Assembly (NCBI GenBank): GCA_905479995.1
Contig: CAJQON010000026.1
Span: 1 to 57,238, forward strand
DNA length: 57,238 nucleotides
Source of the DNA: an uncultured Flavobacteriales bacterium
GTDB taxonomy: Bacteria; Bacteroidota; Bacteroidia; Flavobacteriales_E; Vicingaceae
Direction of reading: 5' to 3'
The notes under the pieces were generated by a model. That model saw only the letters and a list, made by a program, of their open reading frames with translations, did no database searches and was not told the origin of the DNA. Position 1 is the stretch's first letter, and the number at the start of each line of letters is the position of its first letter. Positions 34,053 through 42,694 of the stretch are shown piece after piece. The translations under genes were made by a program, and so were the position numbers.

Positions 34053-34124
34053 AGAGAAGTTTTGTACCCTAAAAAGATGGCGATTCAACAAGGGACTATC
34101 TTTGTTTATAAAGGTTTATTGGTC

Positions 34125-34141
34125 TTGGCACAATAATTACA
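34125..34141 (+). promoter_or_regulatory. candidate sigma-54 promoter of the EPS cluster
   Basis: TTGGCACAATAATTACA matches the -24 element TTGGCAC well. The -12 element reads TTAC in place of TTGC, in the correct register. The ATG of the first EPS-cluster gene is 25 bp past the -12 cytosine. A palindromic site and an NtrC-type regulator gene in the window support it. Confidence 0.5.
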
Positions 34142-34164
34142 ACACGTATTGAAAATCAAATCTT

Positions 34165-34551
34165 ATGACTAAACAAACTATCTTAATCATCGAAGACAAC
34201 CCCTACATTAGCATGTTGTTAAAACAGCTTTTTTCAAACGACTACCATATACAATTGGAAGAAAATGGATATGATGCACTCGAATTTCTAGAGGAAGGAA
34301 ATATCCCAGACCTAATCATTTCAGATTTAACTATGCCTAAAATGGATGGGCATGATTTCTTAAAAATTATTAAAACTAGTAGCTTTTTCAATGAAATTCC
34401 TCTTTTAGTTTTATCTGGAGAAAATAAAAGCCAGAATAGGATTGATTGTTTAAAAAATGGTGCAGATGACTATATGATTAAGCCATTTAACCCAGAAGAA
34501 TTAGAGTTGAGAGTAGCCAAATTATTTAACAACAACAAAACTTATAACTAA
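34165..34551 (+). CDS. single-domain response regulator at the head of the EPS cluster
   Basis: A 128-residue receiver with all key residues: E10/D11 (IIEDNP), phospho-acceptor D54 (IISDLTMPKMDG), serine in VLSGEN and K106 (DYMIKPFNP). It ends with a short helical tail and has no output domain. It starts 13-14 bp from the predicted transcription start of a sigma-54-like promoter, and is followed after 1 bp by the initiating sugar transferase. It probably adjusts EPS synthesis through protein contact, perhaps with the pseudo-receiver of the next protein. Confidence 0.9.
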   Translation: MTKQTILIIEDNPYISMLLKQLFSNDYHIQLEENGYDALEFLEEGNIPDLIISDLTMPKMDGHDFLKIIKTSSFFNEIPLLVLSGENKSQNRIDCLKNGADDYMIKPFNPEELELRVAKLFNNNKTYN

Positions 34552-34552
34552 C

Positions 34553-35704
34553 ATGAAGTCTATATTATACATTGGTGAAAATAAAAATAATTTAATTCTT
34601 AGCGGTTTCAATAGTTCAATGCTAAATAGTATTTCTTATAAACGCACCCTAAACAATGCTTATTCTTTTTTATTAAATAGTGACCGACTTCCTAAGATTA
34701 TTTTTTGCGAAAAAAACAAAAAAACAAACCCTTTTAAACTAATCAAGTTGTTCAAAGCTAACCCAAGATTTTATAAGATAGTGTTTGTTTTAATAGGCAA
34801 CGGAATGTCTAAAAAAGAAATTCAATACGCACGAGATTGTGGGGTAGATGAAGTGATTCAGTCACCGAATAAGATTCATTTTTATTTAGATAGATTAAAA
34901 TTTCTGATGCAATATAAAACTGAAAAAAAATCTATCAAAAAACAAAAAATGAAAGGTTCCCCCAAAACACCCTTTACTAAAAGACTATTTGATATTGTTT
35001 TCGCAAGCTTAATTCTTGTAGTTATATCCCCTTTAATAATACTTACAATTATTGCTATAAAAATTGAATCTAAAGGGCCTTTGTTTTATTCTGCTAAGCG
35101 TGTTGGGAGAGAATATCAAATTTTCAATTTTTATAAATTTAGATCTATGCAGATAAATGCAGATGAAAAACTAAAAGATATAGAAGGCCTAAATCAATAC
35201 CGAAAAGGTCATTTGAATGATAAGCTGTCTTTTTGCCCTAATTGTAATCCAGCTATGGCTTGCTCACCAATCTTATTTATTGATGGTAAAGAGATTTGCG
35301 AACAACACCACCATCGAATTTCAAAATTAAAGGGAGCTAGCACATTTATTAAAATAAAAGATGACCCCAGAGTTACTAGGGTAGGAAGATTTATTCGAAA
35401 CACTAGCATTGATGAACTTCCTCAGCTCATTAATGTAATCAAAGGGGACATGTCTATTGTTGGAAATAGACCTTTACCCTTATATGAAGCTGAATTATTG
35501 ACTTCTGATAATTGGGCAGAAAGATTTGCAGCTCCAGCAGGAATAACTGGCTTATGGCAAGTTGAAAAAAGAGGTGGTGGAGAAATGAGTGAGGAAGAAA
35601 GAAAAAATCTGGATAACAAATATGCGAAGAATAGTTCTTTTTTGTATGACCTTAAATTGATTATAAGAACCATCCCAGCATTAATGCAAAGTGAAAATGT
35701 ATAA
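34553..35704 (+). CDS. initiating EPS sugar transferase with N-terminal pseudo-receiver and Cys-rich insertion
   Basis: A 383-residue protein. Residues 1-120 resemble a receiver fold but lack the phospho-acceptor (KIIFCEKNKK where DLIISDLTMP would be). One transmembrane helix follows (about 146-170), then the bacterial sugar-transferase domain: KRLFDIVFA, FYKFRSMQINAD, IDELPQLINVIKGDMSIVGNRP and GITGLWQV. An insertion at about 208-260 carries C228, C231, C237, C249 and a histidine triplet, resembling a metal site. It would transfer the first sugar phosphate to undecaprenyl phosphate at the inner membrane. Second gene of the EPS cluster, directly after a receiver gene. Confidence 0.9.
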   Translation: MKSILYIGENKNNLILSGFNSSMLNSISYKRTLNNAYSFLLNSDRLPKIIFCEKNKKTNPFKLIKLFKANPRFYKIVFVLIGNGMSKKEIQYARDCGVDEVIQSPNKIHFYLDRLKFLMQYKTEKKSIKKQKMKGSPKTPFTKRLFDIVFASLILVVISPLIILTIIAIKIESKGPLFYSAKRVGREYQIFNFYKFRSMQINADEKLKDIEGLNQYRKGHLNDKLSFCPNCNPAMACSPILFIDGKEICEQHHHRISKLKGASTFIKIKDDPRVTRVGRFIRNTSIDELPQLINVIKGDMSIVGNRPLPLYEAELLTSDNWAERFAAPAGITGLWQVEKRGGGEMSEEERKNLDNKYAKNSSFLYDLKLIIRTIPALMQSENV

Positions 35705-35706
35705 AA

Positions 35707-36429
35707 ATGAACCCCTTGATTAACCCTACAACACATACAACCTCAATATTCCTCTTAAGTATATTAATTATGGCATATTCTCCTAGTTTTTCACAAACAG
35801 ACACTGAAATTGATGCTATAAATCTTCCAGCTCTTGAAAATTTGTTGGATTCAGCTTATCAGAATTCTCCTTTGTTAAAATCTCAAGAACTACTGGTTCA
35901 ACAAAAAAAGATTATGACCAGTATTGAAAAAAAGTCGTGGATGAATGCACTATCTTTTAATAGTAATTATTCTCAAGGCACAAACAATGCCCAAACAGAA
36001 GGTGTTGTAATCCCTTCATACACCAAAACAAGTTCAGCTTGGTACAATGCTGGCCTATCTTTTAACATTTCGTTATCGACACTTTTAAACAGAAAAAACA
36101 GCATATCTATTAGCAAAATAAATCAAGAAATTGAGCAGAATAACCTGGAAGAAGGTAAATCTATTTTAAAAAAACTATTGTTTGATTTATATACTAAAGT
36201 AATACTTGACGAAAAGAAATTAAAAATTAGAAATCAAGCAGCAGTTTTTAGCAATTTAAACTTTAGCTACGCTGAAATTGAATATAAAAATAATACAATC
36301 ACCTTGGCTGAATTCACCAAAATTCACGAATCAAAAATTAAATCAAATATAAATTATGAGGAAGCTAAACGCAATTTCAAACTATCTATTGTTGCATTAG
36401 AAGAATTAGTAGGCATAAAACTAAACTAA
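35707..36429 (+). CDS. half-length TolC-family outer-membrane protein
   Basis: A 240-residue exported protein (signal peptide about residues 1-30 ending SPSFSQ). The mature part has the TolC pattern: ALENLLDSAYQNSPLLKSQEL helix, a beta-strand segment (WYNAGLSFNISLSTLL), then long helices (DLYTKVILDEKKLKIRNQAA, TLAEFTKIHESK). Classical TolC proteins have two such repeats in about 430-480 residues, and here only one repeat is present. It starts 2 bp after the sugar transferase and ends 4 bp before the Wzz-like gene, so it likely forms part of the EPS export channel. Confidence 0.8.
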   Translation: MNPLINPTTHTTSIFLLSILIMAYSPSFSQTDTEIDAINLPALENLLDSAYQNSPLLKSQELLVQQKKIMTSIEKKSWMNALSFNSNYSQGTNNAQTEGVVIPSYTKTSSAWYNAGLSFNISLSTLLNRKNSISISKINQEIEQNNLEEGKSILKKLLFDLYTKVILDEKKLKIRNQAAVFSNLNFSYAEIEYKNNTITLAEFTKIHESKIKSNINYEEAKRNFKLSIVALEELVGIKLN

Positions 36430-36433
36430 AAAG

Positions 36434-38671
36434 ATGAACTTATTATCATTTATAAGATTACTTATTAATCATTACAAGCTGATGTTAACAATGGCAATAA
36501 TCGTTGCATCAATGGTTTTGTTTCTAATGAAAGATGAACCCAGAAATTATTTAACCACCACAACCATTTATACTGGGTTTGCTTCAGGATACTCTCTAAA
36601 AAACAGTGAAAGAAGAGATTTTTATGCCATCAAAACTAAATTCGACAACTTGTTTGAAAGTATTAAATCCAGAACAACAAGAGAAGAAATCATACTTAAA
36701 ACATGGGCTTTTTATTTAGTTCAAGATTCCATTAGTAAAAAAGACATGTCGTTTGAAAATCAATTAATATTTAGAGAATTATTATCTAATAAATTGCGAA
36801 ACAAACTAGTTGTCTCTAGCAACGAAGAAGAAGTCTATAACCGTTTATACAATTATTATAGTAAAAACTTTAACAATGAAATCTATCATATTCTCAATTC
36901 ATCAGAATCACCTTTTCATGATTATTTTGGATTAGAACAATTATCATCAATAGATGCGACACAGGAAGGGAGTAGTGATCGTGTACTAATAAGCTACGAG
37001 ACCAACGACCCCGGAGTTTGTTTTCATACCACTCGAATTGCATTGGCAGTGATTATGGATAATGTAAAAACCATCAAATCTGCAGAATCTGATGATGTTG
37101 TCAATTATTTTATTCAAGAATCCAAAATAGCGCATTCAAAACTTGATGCAGCAGAGCTGGAATTAAGTGAATTAATGACCAAAAACAACGTCATTAACTA
37201 TTATGAACAAACCAAATGGTTAGCTTCTCGAAAAGAAGACTTTCAAGTTGCCTACCAAAGTGAAAAACTCAAACTTGCTGCAGCAAAAGCTGCTGAAAAA
37301 GAGGCCGAGCACAAAATGAATATGGGTAAAGGACTCTTGCAAAAGAAGGAGGAAATTTTCGATTTGAGACAACAAATTGCCTCACTCTCTTCAAAAATTG
37401 CCTTTATTGAAATTGATAAATCTATTACCCCAAAATCCAGTCAACCAATAAAATCTCTTCCCAACAATATTAATTTAAACAAGCATCGATCAGATCTACT
37501 TGGCTTAAAAGATAAACTTCAATCTCAAATTGAGCAATTGTATCTTTTAGGGCATACTTCGAATGGAATAAAGATTGAAAAAATTGCTACTACATGGTTA
37601 GATGCAGTAATCGCAGTGGAAGAGTATACTGCTCGAATTTATCAATACATCCAGTTCAGTAAAGAATTTGAAATTACCTATACACAATTTGCAAGTTTAG
37701 GATCTAAAATAAAACAAATGGAACGAAAAATATCTGTTTTAGAAAAGGATTATTTAGACTTATTAGCTAGTGTGAACGATTCAAAACTAATGAAACAAAA
37801 TATTGCATTATCAAGTAATTTAAAGATTATTGACCCCCCATTTTACCCTGTGAATGCAGAAAAATCAAAAAAAACAATGCTAGTGATCTTGGGAGGAATA
37901 GCTGGCTTTATATTAACACTAAGCTTACTCATTCTCTTAGAGTTTTTAGACACCACCATTAAAACCCCCGATAGAGCTAATTTACTAACTGGCTGCTACG
38001 TAGCTGGAGGTTTCCCTCTATTAAACAAGAAAATAGTTCCGCTCTATCGAGAGCTATTTAGCCTTTTAACTAATCAAATCGCTACTTATATCAATTATAA
38101 TTATTATCAAACCAAAGGAAAAGATGATCCTTTTGTAGTGATATTCATGAGTACGAGAAGTGGTGAAGGGAAAACACAATTAAGTCAATTAATTGCTAGA
38201 GACTTAAGAATTGCAGGAGAGCCAACCCTAGTTCTTTCTCCGGGCTCTATTGAACGGTCATACTTCCTCTCACATCAGGATAAAGACAACATCGAATATA
38301 ATATTCCCAAAAACATCTGTGATATACCAATTAATTCAAAGGAAATAATTGGCAATTATCAACTGGAAAATTATCGGTATGTCTTTTTTGAAATTCCAGC
38401 TATTATTGGGAGTGATCTGCCCATTCAAATTATTAAAGAAGCTGATTTGTCGCTTTTAATATTAAAAGCAAACAGAAACTGGAACAAAGCAGATAGTATG
38501 GCTTTAGAAAGTTATACTAAAATTACTGCACATCAAATCAGCGGTGTATTAAATGGTGCAAATGTAGATTCACTAGAATCAATCATTGGAGAAATCCCAA
38601 AAAAAAGAAGTTCATTTAGAAAAAAGATGAAAAAATGGGCTAAACTTCAATTTAAGCAGAATCAATTTTAA
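36434..38671 (+). CDS. Wzz/BY-kinase-like EPS chain-length and export protein with a probably inactive kinase domain
   Basis: A 745-residue inner-membrane protein. An N-terminal Wzz-type segment has a transmembrane helix (about 14-30). A large periplasmic coiled-coil region follows (about 200-470), then the second transmembrane helix (about 478-502) and a cytoplasmic ATPase-like domain with Walker A STRSGEGKT (about residues 572-580). The Walker A' aspartates are absent (PTLVLSPGS where IDADLR-like sequence is expected), and the C-terminus is lysine-rich without a tyrosine cluster. It therefore looks like a BY-kinase homologue without autokinase activity, regulating polymer length and coupling to the outer-membrane channel. 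Confidence 0.85.
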   Translation: MNLLSFIRLLINHYKLMLTMAIIVASMVLFLMKDEPRNYLTTTTIYTGFASGYSLKNSERRDFYAIKTKFDNLFESIKSRTTREEIILKTWAFYLVQDSISKKDMSFENQLIFRELLSNKLRNKLVVSSNEEEVYNRLYNYYSKNFNNEIYHILNSSESPFHDYFGLEQLSSIDATQEGSSDRVLISYETNDPGVCFHTTRIALAVIMDNVKTIKSAESDDVVNYFIQESKIAHSKLDAAELELSELMTKNNVINYYEQTKWLASRKEDFQVAYQSEKLKLAAAKAAEKEAEHKMNMGKGLLQKKEEIFDLRQQIASLSSKIAFIEIDKSITPKSSQPIKSLPNNINLNKHRSDLLGLKDKLQSQIEQLYLLGHTSNGIKIEKIATTWLDAVIAVEEYTARIYQYIQFSKEFEITYTQFASLGSKIKQMERKISVLEKDYLDLLASVNDSKLMKQNIALSSNLKIIDPPFYPVNAEKSKKTMLVILGGIAGFILTLSLLILLEFLDTTIKTPDRANLLTGCYVAGGFPLLNKKIVPLYRELFSLLTNQIATYINYNYYQTKGKDDPFVVIFMSTRSGEGKTQLSQLIARDLRIAGEPTLVLSPGSIERSYFLSHQDKDNIEYNIPKNICDIPINSKEIIGNYQLENYRYVFFEIPAIIGSDLPIQIIKEADLSLLILKANRNWNKADSMALESYTKITAHQISGVLNGANVDSLESIIGEIPKKRSSFRKKMKKWAKLQFKQNQF

Positions 38672-38680
38672 ACAATAAGA

Positions 38681-40150
38681 ATGACTAAATTTAATCAAAC
38701 AGGTGCATCCGGCATATACTCTAAAACTAGGTTATTTGGGTTAGCTTTATCTATGATTATTTTTGGTTATTTAATGTCTAAAGACTTAATAATCTCTGCA
38801 TCTTTATTAGGATTAATACCAATTGGCTATATAATCTACCATGTATACAAAAAACCAAGTATTGGACTAAATGCTTTGTTATTAATTTCTTTTTTTGCTG
38901 TTGGATTAACACGATTAATCCCTTTACCTCTTGGCTTATCCATTGATTTCATTCTTCTACTCATTTGGGTTATACTCTTCTTTAAAGGTTTTAATGGTGC
39001 AAACTGGTCTCTCAAGAACAACTCTCTAACTTATTGTTTAGCCATTTGGGTATTGTATTGTTTTTTAGAAGTCCTTAATCCTGAAGCGCAAAGCATACTG
39101 GCTTGGGTTTATGCTGTTCGTGGTTTAGCACTATATGGTATTTTCTTAGTCCCTTTAATTTTTTTAGTGTACAATAAACAACAAAATTGCAAAACATTTA
39201 TTTCGATCTGGTTTTCTGTTTCAATAATACTCGGATTATATGGAGCAAAACAATATTGGTTTGGACTCTTCTCATTTGAACAAGATTGGTTGGATAATGG
39301 CGGTGCCGTGACCCATGTACTTTGGGGTGAATTCACAAGAATGTTTTCTTTTTCTTCTGATGCCAATCAATTTGGATCATCTCAAGCTCATGCAGCAATG
39401 GTTGCTATCATATTTTCTATAGGGGAAAAAGGAGTTAAACGAAAATTATTTTACTATCTAACTGCTTTGGTATGCTCCTATGGTATGGTCATTTCTGGAA
39501 CTAGAGGTGCTATCATAATTCCAGTTGTTGGATTATCAATCTATCTTATCCTCTCTAAAAATTATCAAATCTTCACCCTTGGATCCATTCTAGGCGGAGG
39601 GCTATTATATCTTATAGCTTTCACTTTCGTTTTTAACGATGTAGCTCCTATCCGCAGGATGCGTTCTGCATTTAGTGCCACAAAAGATGCTTCATTCCAA
39701 GTTAGAATTGATAACAGAATAAAACTGGAAAACTATATGACTGACAAACCATTTGGTGGTGGAATTGGGTCTGCAGGAGTTTGGGGGAAGAGGTTCTCTC
39801 CTGGGAATTTTCTTGCTGATTTTGAAACAGACGGACAATACGTTCGGATTTATGCAGAAACGGGTTGGGTCGGGCTATACTTATACTATCTTCTCCATGC
39901 TATTATTATTGGAAGAATGGTATTAATTTGCTGGAGATTAAAGCAAGTTAAATTGAGGACAATAATGATTGGTTTCACTTGCGGAACAATTGCATTAATG
40001 GTGGTAAACTATGGAGCAGCCGTAACAATAGCCTTGCCCTCTAGTGTTCTTGTATTGTGGTCTATGGCCTTTGTATACCTTTCTCCTAAGTGGGATAAAA
40101 ACGAAGAGTACCCCGTTTTTGAATTATCCCAAAACACTAATTCAGATTGA
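38681..40150 (+). CDS. O-antigen ligase/Wzy-like polymerase
   Basis: A 489-residue membrane protein with about 12 hydrophobic segments and the Wzy_C-type periplasmic region: SGTRGAIIIPVVGLSIYLIL, later NRIKLENYMTDKPFGGGIGS and DGQYVRIYAETGWVGLYLYY. These motifs (including the arginine-containing GTRGA and the ETGWVGL segment) are typical of the O-antigen ligase/polymerase family. In this cluster it most likely polymerises the exported repeat units. Starts 10 bp after the Wzz-like gene. Confidence 0.85.
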   Translation: MTKFNQTGASGIYSKTRLFGLALSMIIFGYLMSKDLIISASLLGLIPIGYIIYHVYKKPSIGLNALLLISFFAVGLTRLIPLPLGLSIDFILLLIWVILFFKGFNGANWSLKNNSLTYCLAIWVLYCFLEVLNPEAQSILAWVYAVRGLALYGIFLVPLIFLVYNKQQNCKTFISIWFSVSIILGLYGAKQYWFGLFSFEQDWLDNGGAVTHVLWGEFTRMFSFSSDANQFGSSQAHAAMVAIIFSIGEKGVKRKLFYYLTALVCSYGMVISGTRGAIIIPVVGLSIYLILSKNYQIFTLGSILGGGLLYLIAFTFVFNDVAPIRRMRSAFSATKDASFQVRIDNRIKLENYMTDKPFGGGIGSAGVWGKRFSPGNFLADFETDGQYVRIYAETGWVGLYLYYLLHAIIIGRMVLICWRLKQVKLRTIMIGFTCGTIALMVVNYGAAVTIALPSSVLVLWSMAFVYLSPKWDKNEEYPVFELSQNTNSD

Positions 40151-40238
40151 TTAATAGTTCCCAAGATGGGAAAGAAAACAATTTAAACCAAAGCAGCAAG
40201 TCTCTGTTTAACAATCGGTTATGTCGACTTGTCTTAAG

Positions 40239-40255
40239 TTGGCACAGTTTTACTA
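40239..40255 (+). promoter_or_regulatory. weak sigma-54-like promoter before the flippase gene
   Basis: TTGGCACAGTTTTACTA has a good -24 element, but the -12 element (TACT) lacks the GC. The flippase ATG is 30 bp past the -12 position, the same distance as the better candidates. Listed for its position in the 133-bp gap between the polymerase and flippase genes. Confidence 0.3.
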
Positions 40256-40283
40256 ATAATATTAAACAACCCAAAGTCAAATT

Positions 40284-41603
40284 ATGTGGAACAGAATCAT
40301 ATCAAATAAACATGCCCAATCCCTCTTTGAAAAAGTAGGAACATCAGGATTAGCCATTATTTCATTTATTATTCTAGCCAGAGTATTCTCTCAAAATGAT
40401 TTTGGACAATGGATATTATATCTTACTCTACTCACATTTGTTGATATGATCAAATGTGGAGTTGTTAAAACAGCCTTAATCAAATATGCTAGTGGATCAA
40501 AACAAGATTATCAACATGAACTAATAGGGAGCAGTTGGATTCTCAATCTTATTTTAGTGAGTATTATTACAATAGGCTGTTATTCCATCTATTATCTAGA
40601 TATTTTCCAATTGGAAGGAATCATTTTTTTCTTATTGTTCTATCCAATTTATGCAATTGTCTCAATGCCTTTTTTCTATTTTTTATGGAATAATCAGGCA
40701 TTCCTCGAATTCAAAAAAATAACGCTGCTCCGTATTTTCAATGCATTGGTTTTTTTGATGGTTTGTTTGTTATCCCTCTTTATTTCCATAAATCTTCAAC
40801 AGCTCATCATTATGCATTTGCTTATTTTCTCTATCTCGAGCATATTAGCGCTGTATTTAGGAAATACTGGATGTCTTTACCTCATAAAAGCCACCAAATC
40901 GACTTGTTATAAAATAATCCGTTTTGCCCAATTTCATATGCTTGCATTTTTAGGTTCAAACCTGCTAAAAAGTGCAGATGTATTTCTAATAGGAGCATTT
41001 TTAGGGCCTGTAGCTATTGCAATATATAGTATTCCTTTAAGATTAATAGAAGTTATAGAGGCGCCATTAAAAAGTGCCGTTGCAGTTGCTTTCCCTGTAA
41101 TATCATCACACGACAATAACAATAACAAAAGTGCTCTCAAAGATTCTATAGAAAAATACATAGGCATACTAACATTACTTTACATCCCCTTTATGACAAT
41201 TCTCTACTTATTATCTGAGCCACTTGTTTTATTAATTGGAGGTGATAAATATTTGGATGCCGTTTATATTTTTCAGCTGTTTTTAATCTATGGATTATTC
41301 TTACCCTTTGATCGGTTAACTGGAATTACACTTGATGCTATTGGACTACCTAAACTTAACTTTTATAAGGTGGTTATAATGGCATCAATAAATATCATTG
41401 GGGACATACTGGTCATTTATTTTTTCAAAAGCCTCGAATTAGTAGCACTGGTAACCGTAATGAATGTAATATCTGGAATGATTATAGGCTATCTGTTCGT
41501 AAAAAGGGAAATTAATCTAAGCATCAAATCTATCATTAAAAGTGGCTTTTCAACCATCCTAAATTATTATAAAAAATACACATTCAATAATGAATTAACT
41601 TAA
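40284..41603 (+). CDS. Wzx-like polysaccharide flippase
   Basis: A 439-residue protein with roughly 12 transmembrane segments and MATE/Wzx-fold features: N-terminal VGTSGLAIISFIILARVFSQ followed by NDFGQWILY, and FLGSNLLKSADVFLIGAFLGPVAIAIYSIPLRL. These match the polysaccharide biosynthesis/flippase family, which moves undecaprenyl-linked repeat units across the inner membrane. I chose the ATG at 40284 because the open frame upstream (40147-40338) is in another register and has no protein-like pattern. Confidence 0.87.
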   Translation: MWNRIISNKHAQSLFEKVGTSGLAIISFIILARVFSQNDFGQWILYLTLLTFVDMIKCGVVKTALIKYASGSKQDYQHELIGSSWILNLILVSIITIGCYSIYYLDIFQLEGIIFFLLFYPIYAIVSMPFFYFLWNNQAFLEFKKITLLRIFNALVFLMVCLLSLFISINLQQLIIMHLLIFSISSILALYLGNTGCLYLIKATKSTCYKIIRFAQFHMLAFLGSNLLKSADVFLIGAFLGPVAIAIYSIPLRLIEVIEAPLKSAVAVAFPVISSHDNNNNKSALKDSIEKYIGILTLLYIPFMTILYLLSEPLVLLIGGDKYLDAVYIFQLFLIYGLFLPFDRLTGITLDAIGLPKLNFYKVVIMASINIIGDILVIYFFKSLELVALVTVMNVISGMIIGYLFVKREINLSIKSIIKSGFSTILNYYKKYTFNNELT

Positions 41604-41613
41604 TACTAAAACA

Positions 41614-42354
41614 ATGAAACTAAGAAACCCAAAATCCAGAAATCACATTAAAGTACATAATCAAGCAAATGTTTTGGAGGTCGGTGGAGGACACAATCCT
41701 CACCCCAGATCAAATACTATTGTAGACAAGTATATCGAATCGAATTACCATCGATCAGGAGATGTAAAGGTATTGCAAAATCAGAAATTTGTTGAGGCAG
41801 ATGGTGAGAATTTGCCATTTCAAAACAATGAATTCGACTATGTAATTTGCAATCAAGTACTAGAACATGTTGAAAATCCTACTGCTTTTTTAAACGAGCA
41901 AATGCGAGTTGCTAAAAGGGGCTACATAGAAATTCCAAGTCTTATAGGGGAATACCTGCATCCAAAGGAATCACACAAATGGTTAATCTTAGAAATCGAT
42001 GCTAAACTTGTTTTAGTGGATAAGACTAAGGTTCTATTTAAACCTAGCCATGATTTAGGAGAAGTATTCTTACACTATATGCCAAAGCACTCAATCGGAT
42101 ATAAAATAATGCAATATACACATGGAAGTATTCAATCGATTAGATATGAGTGGGAAGACTCAATCGACTTCATAGTAAATCCAACAGAAGAAAAATATCT
42201 TAAATATTTTCGAGGAAACTGGACTCTTGATGAAATGGAAAAGTTTTTACCTAAAAGAAGCTTAAGCAAAGAATTGTGGTGTACCATTTGCGCTTTCACA
42301 TATATCATAAAAAATGTAATCAAATCAAGGTTATTTACTGAACTAAAATTTTAA
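41614..42354 (+). CDS. class I SAM-dependent methyltransferase
   Basis: A 246-residue protein. Motif I is NVLEVGGGHNPHP, and the methyltransferase-11-like core ENLPFQNNEFDYVICNQVLE with HVENP follows. The C-terminal half is less typical and may bind the substrate. In an EPS cluster it probably methylates a sugar or lipid-linked intermediate. Located 10 bp after the flippase gene. Confidence 0.82.
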   Translation: MKLRNPKSRNHIKVHNQANVLEVGGGHNPHPRSNTIVDKYIESNYHRSGDVKVLQNQKFVEADGENLPFQNNEFDYVICNQVLEHVENPTAFLNEQMRVAKRGYIEIPSLIGEYLHPKESHKWLILEIDAKLVLVDKTKVLFKPSHDLGEVFLHYMPKHSIGYKIMQYTHGSIQSIRYEWEDSIDFIVNPTEEKYLKYFRGNWTLDEMEKFLPKRSLSKELWCTICAFTYIIKNVIKSRLFTELKF

Positions 42355-42358
42355 AAAT

Positions 42359-42550
42359 ATGTTGGTAACTTATAAAATATGGGATAATGAAGTACATTAC
42401 CTGAAATATTGCGTAGTCAAAAAAGATAGTGTTGTATGGACCACTAACCCAAAAGAAGCGAAGGAGTTTAGTTCTCCCTTTGTCGCTTATTTATTTTTAA
42501 TTAAAACGTTAAAATTTAAAGTTGGAAAAATTAATTTAAAAGTGCGTTAA
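42359..42550 (+). CDS. 63-residue hypothetical protein in the EPS cluster
   Basis: Small protein starting MLVTYKIWDNEVHYLKYCVV and ending GKINLKVR, without signal peptide or known domain. It starts 4 bp after the methyltransferase stop, in line with an operon gene. A palindrome (ATTCCC, 5 bases, GGGAAT, 42552-42568) begins just beyond its stop codon. The function is unknown. Confidence 0.55.
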   Translation: MLVTYKIWDNEVHYLKYCVVKKDSVVWTTNPKEAKEFSSPFVAYLFLIKTLKFKVGKINLKVR

Positions 42551-42551
42551 A

Positions 42552-42568
42552 ATTCCCATATCGGGAAT
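42552..42568. promoter_or_regulatory. palindrome upstream of the glycosyltransferase promoter
   Basis: ATTCCC and GGGAAT arms around five bases, 83-99 bp upstream of the sigma-54-like -24 element at 42651. Comparable in distance, and partly in sequence, to the site at 34031-34052, so it may be an activator-binding site. Confidence 0.4.
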
Positions 42569-42649
42569 CGCCTCCCAAAGAAAGATTTTTTTATTTGACG
42601 AAACTATAAAAAACGTCTGAAAGAACTGAATTTGTTGAGTTTATTTTAA

Positions 42650-42666
42650 TTGGCACGTAGTTGGCC
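42650..42666 (+). promoter_or_regulatory. candidate sigma-54 promoter of the glycosyltransferase operon
   Basis: TTGGCACGTAGTTGGCC: a perfect -24 element (TTGGCACG) and a GC at -12 with the required 10 bases between GG and GC. The ATG of the next gene is 30 bp past the -12 C. The 144-bp gap before this gene, with a palindrome further upstream, fits a promoter region. Confidence 0.6.
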
Positions 42667-42694
42667 TATAACAATTTGACTTAATAAAATTAAT

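Noticed and set aside
40147-40338. 63-codon frame between polymerase and flippase genes
   Set aside because: It needs a TTG start, overlaps the flippase start in another frame and has no protein-like pattern.
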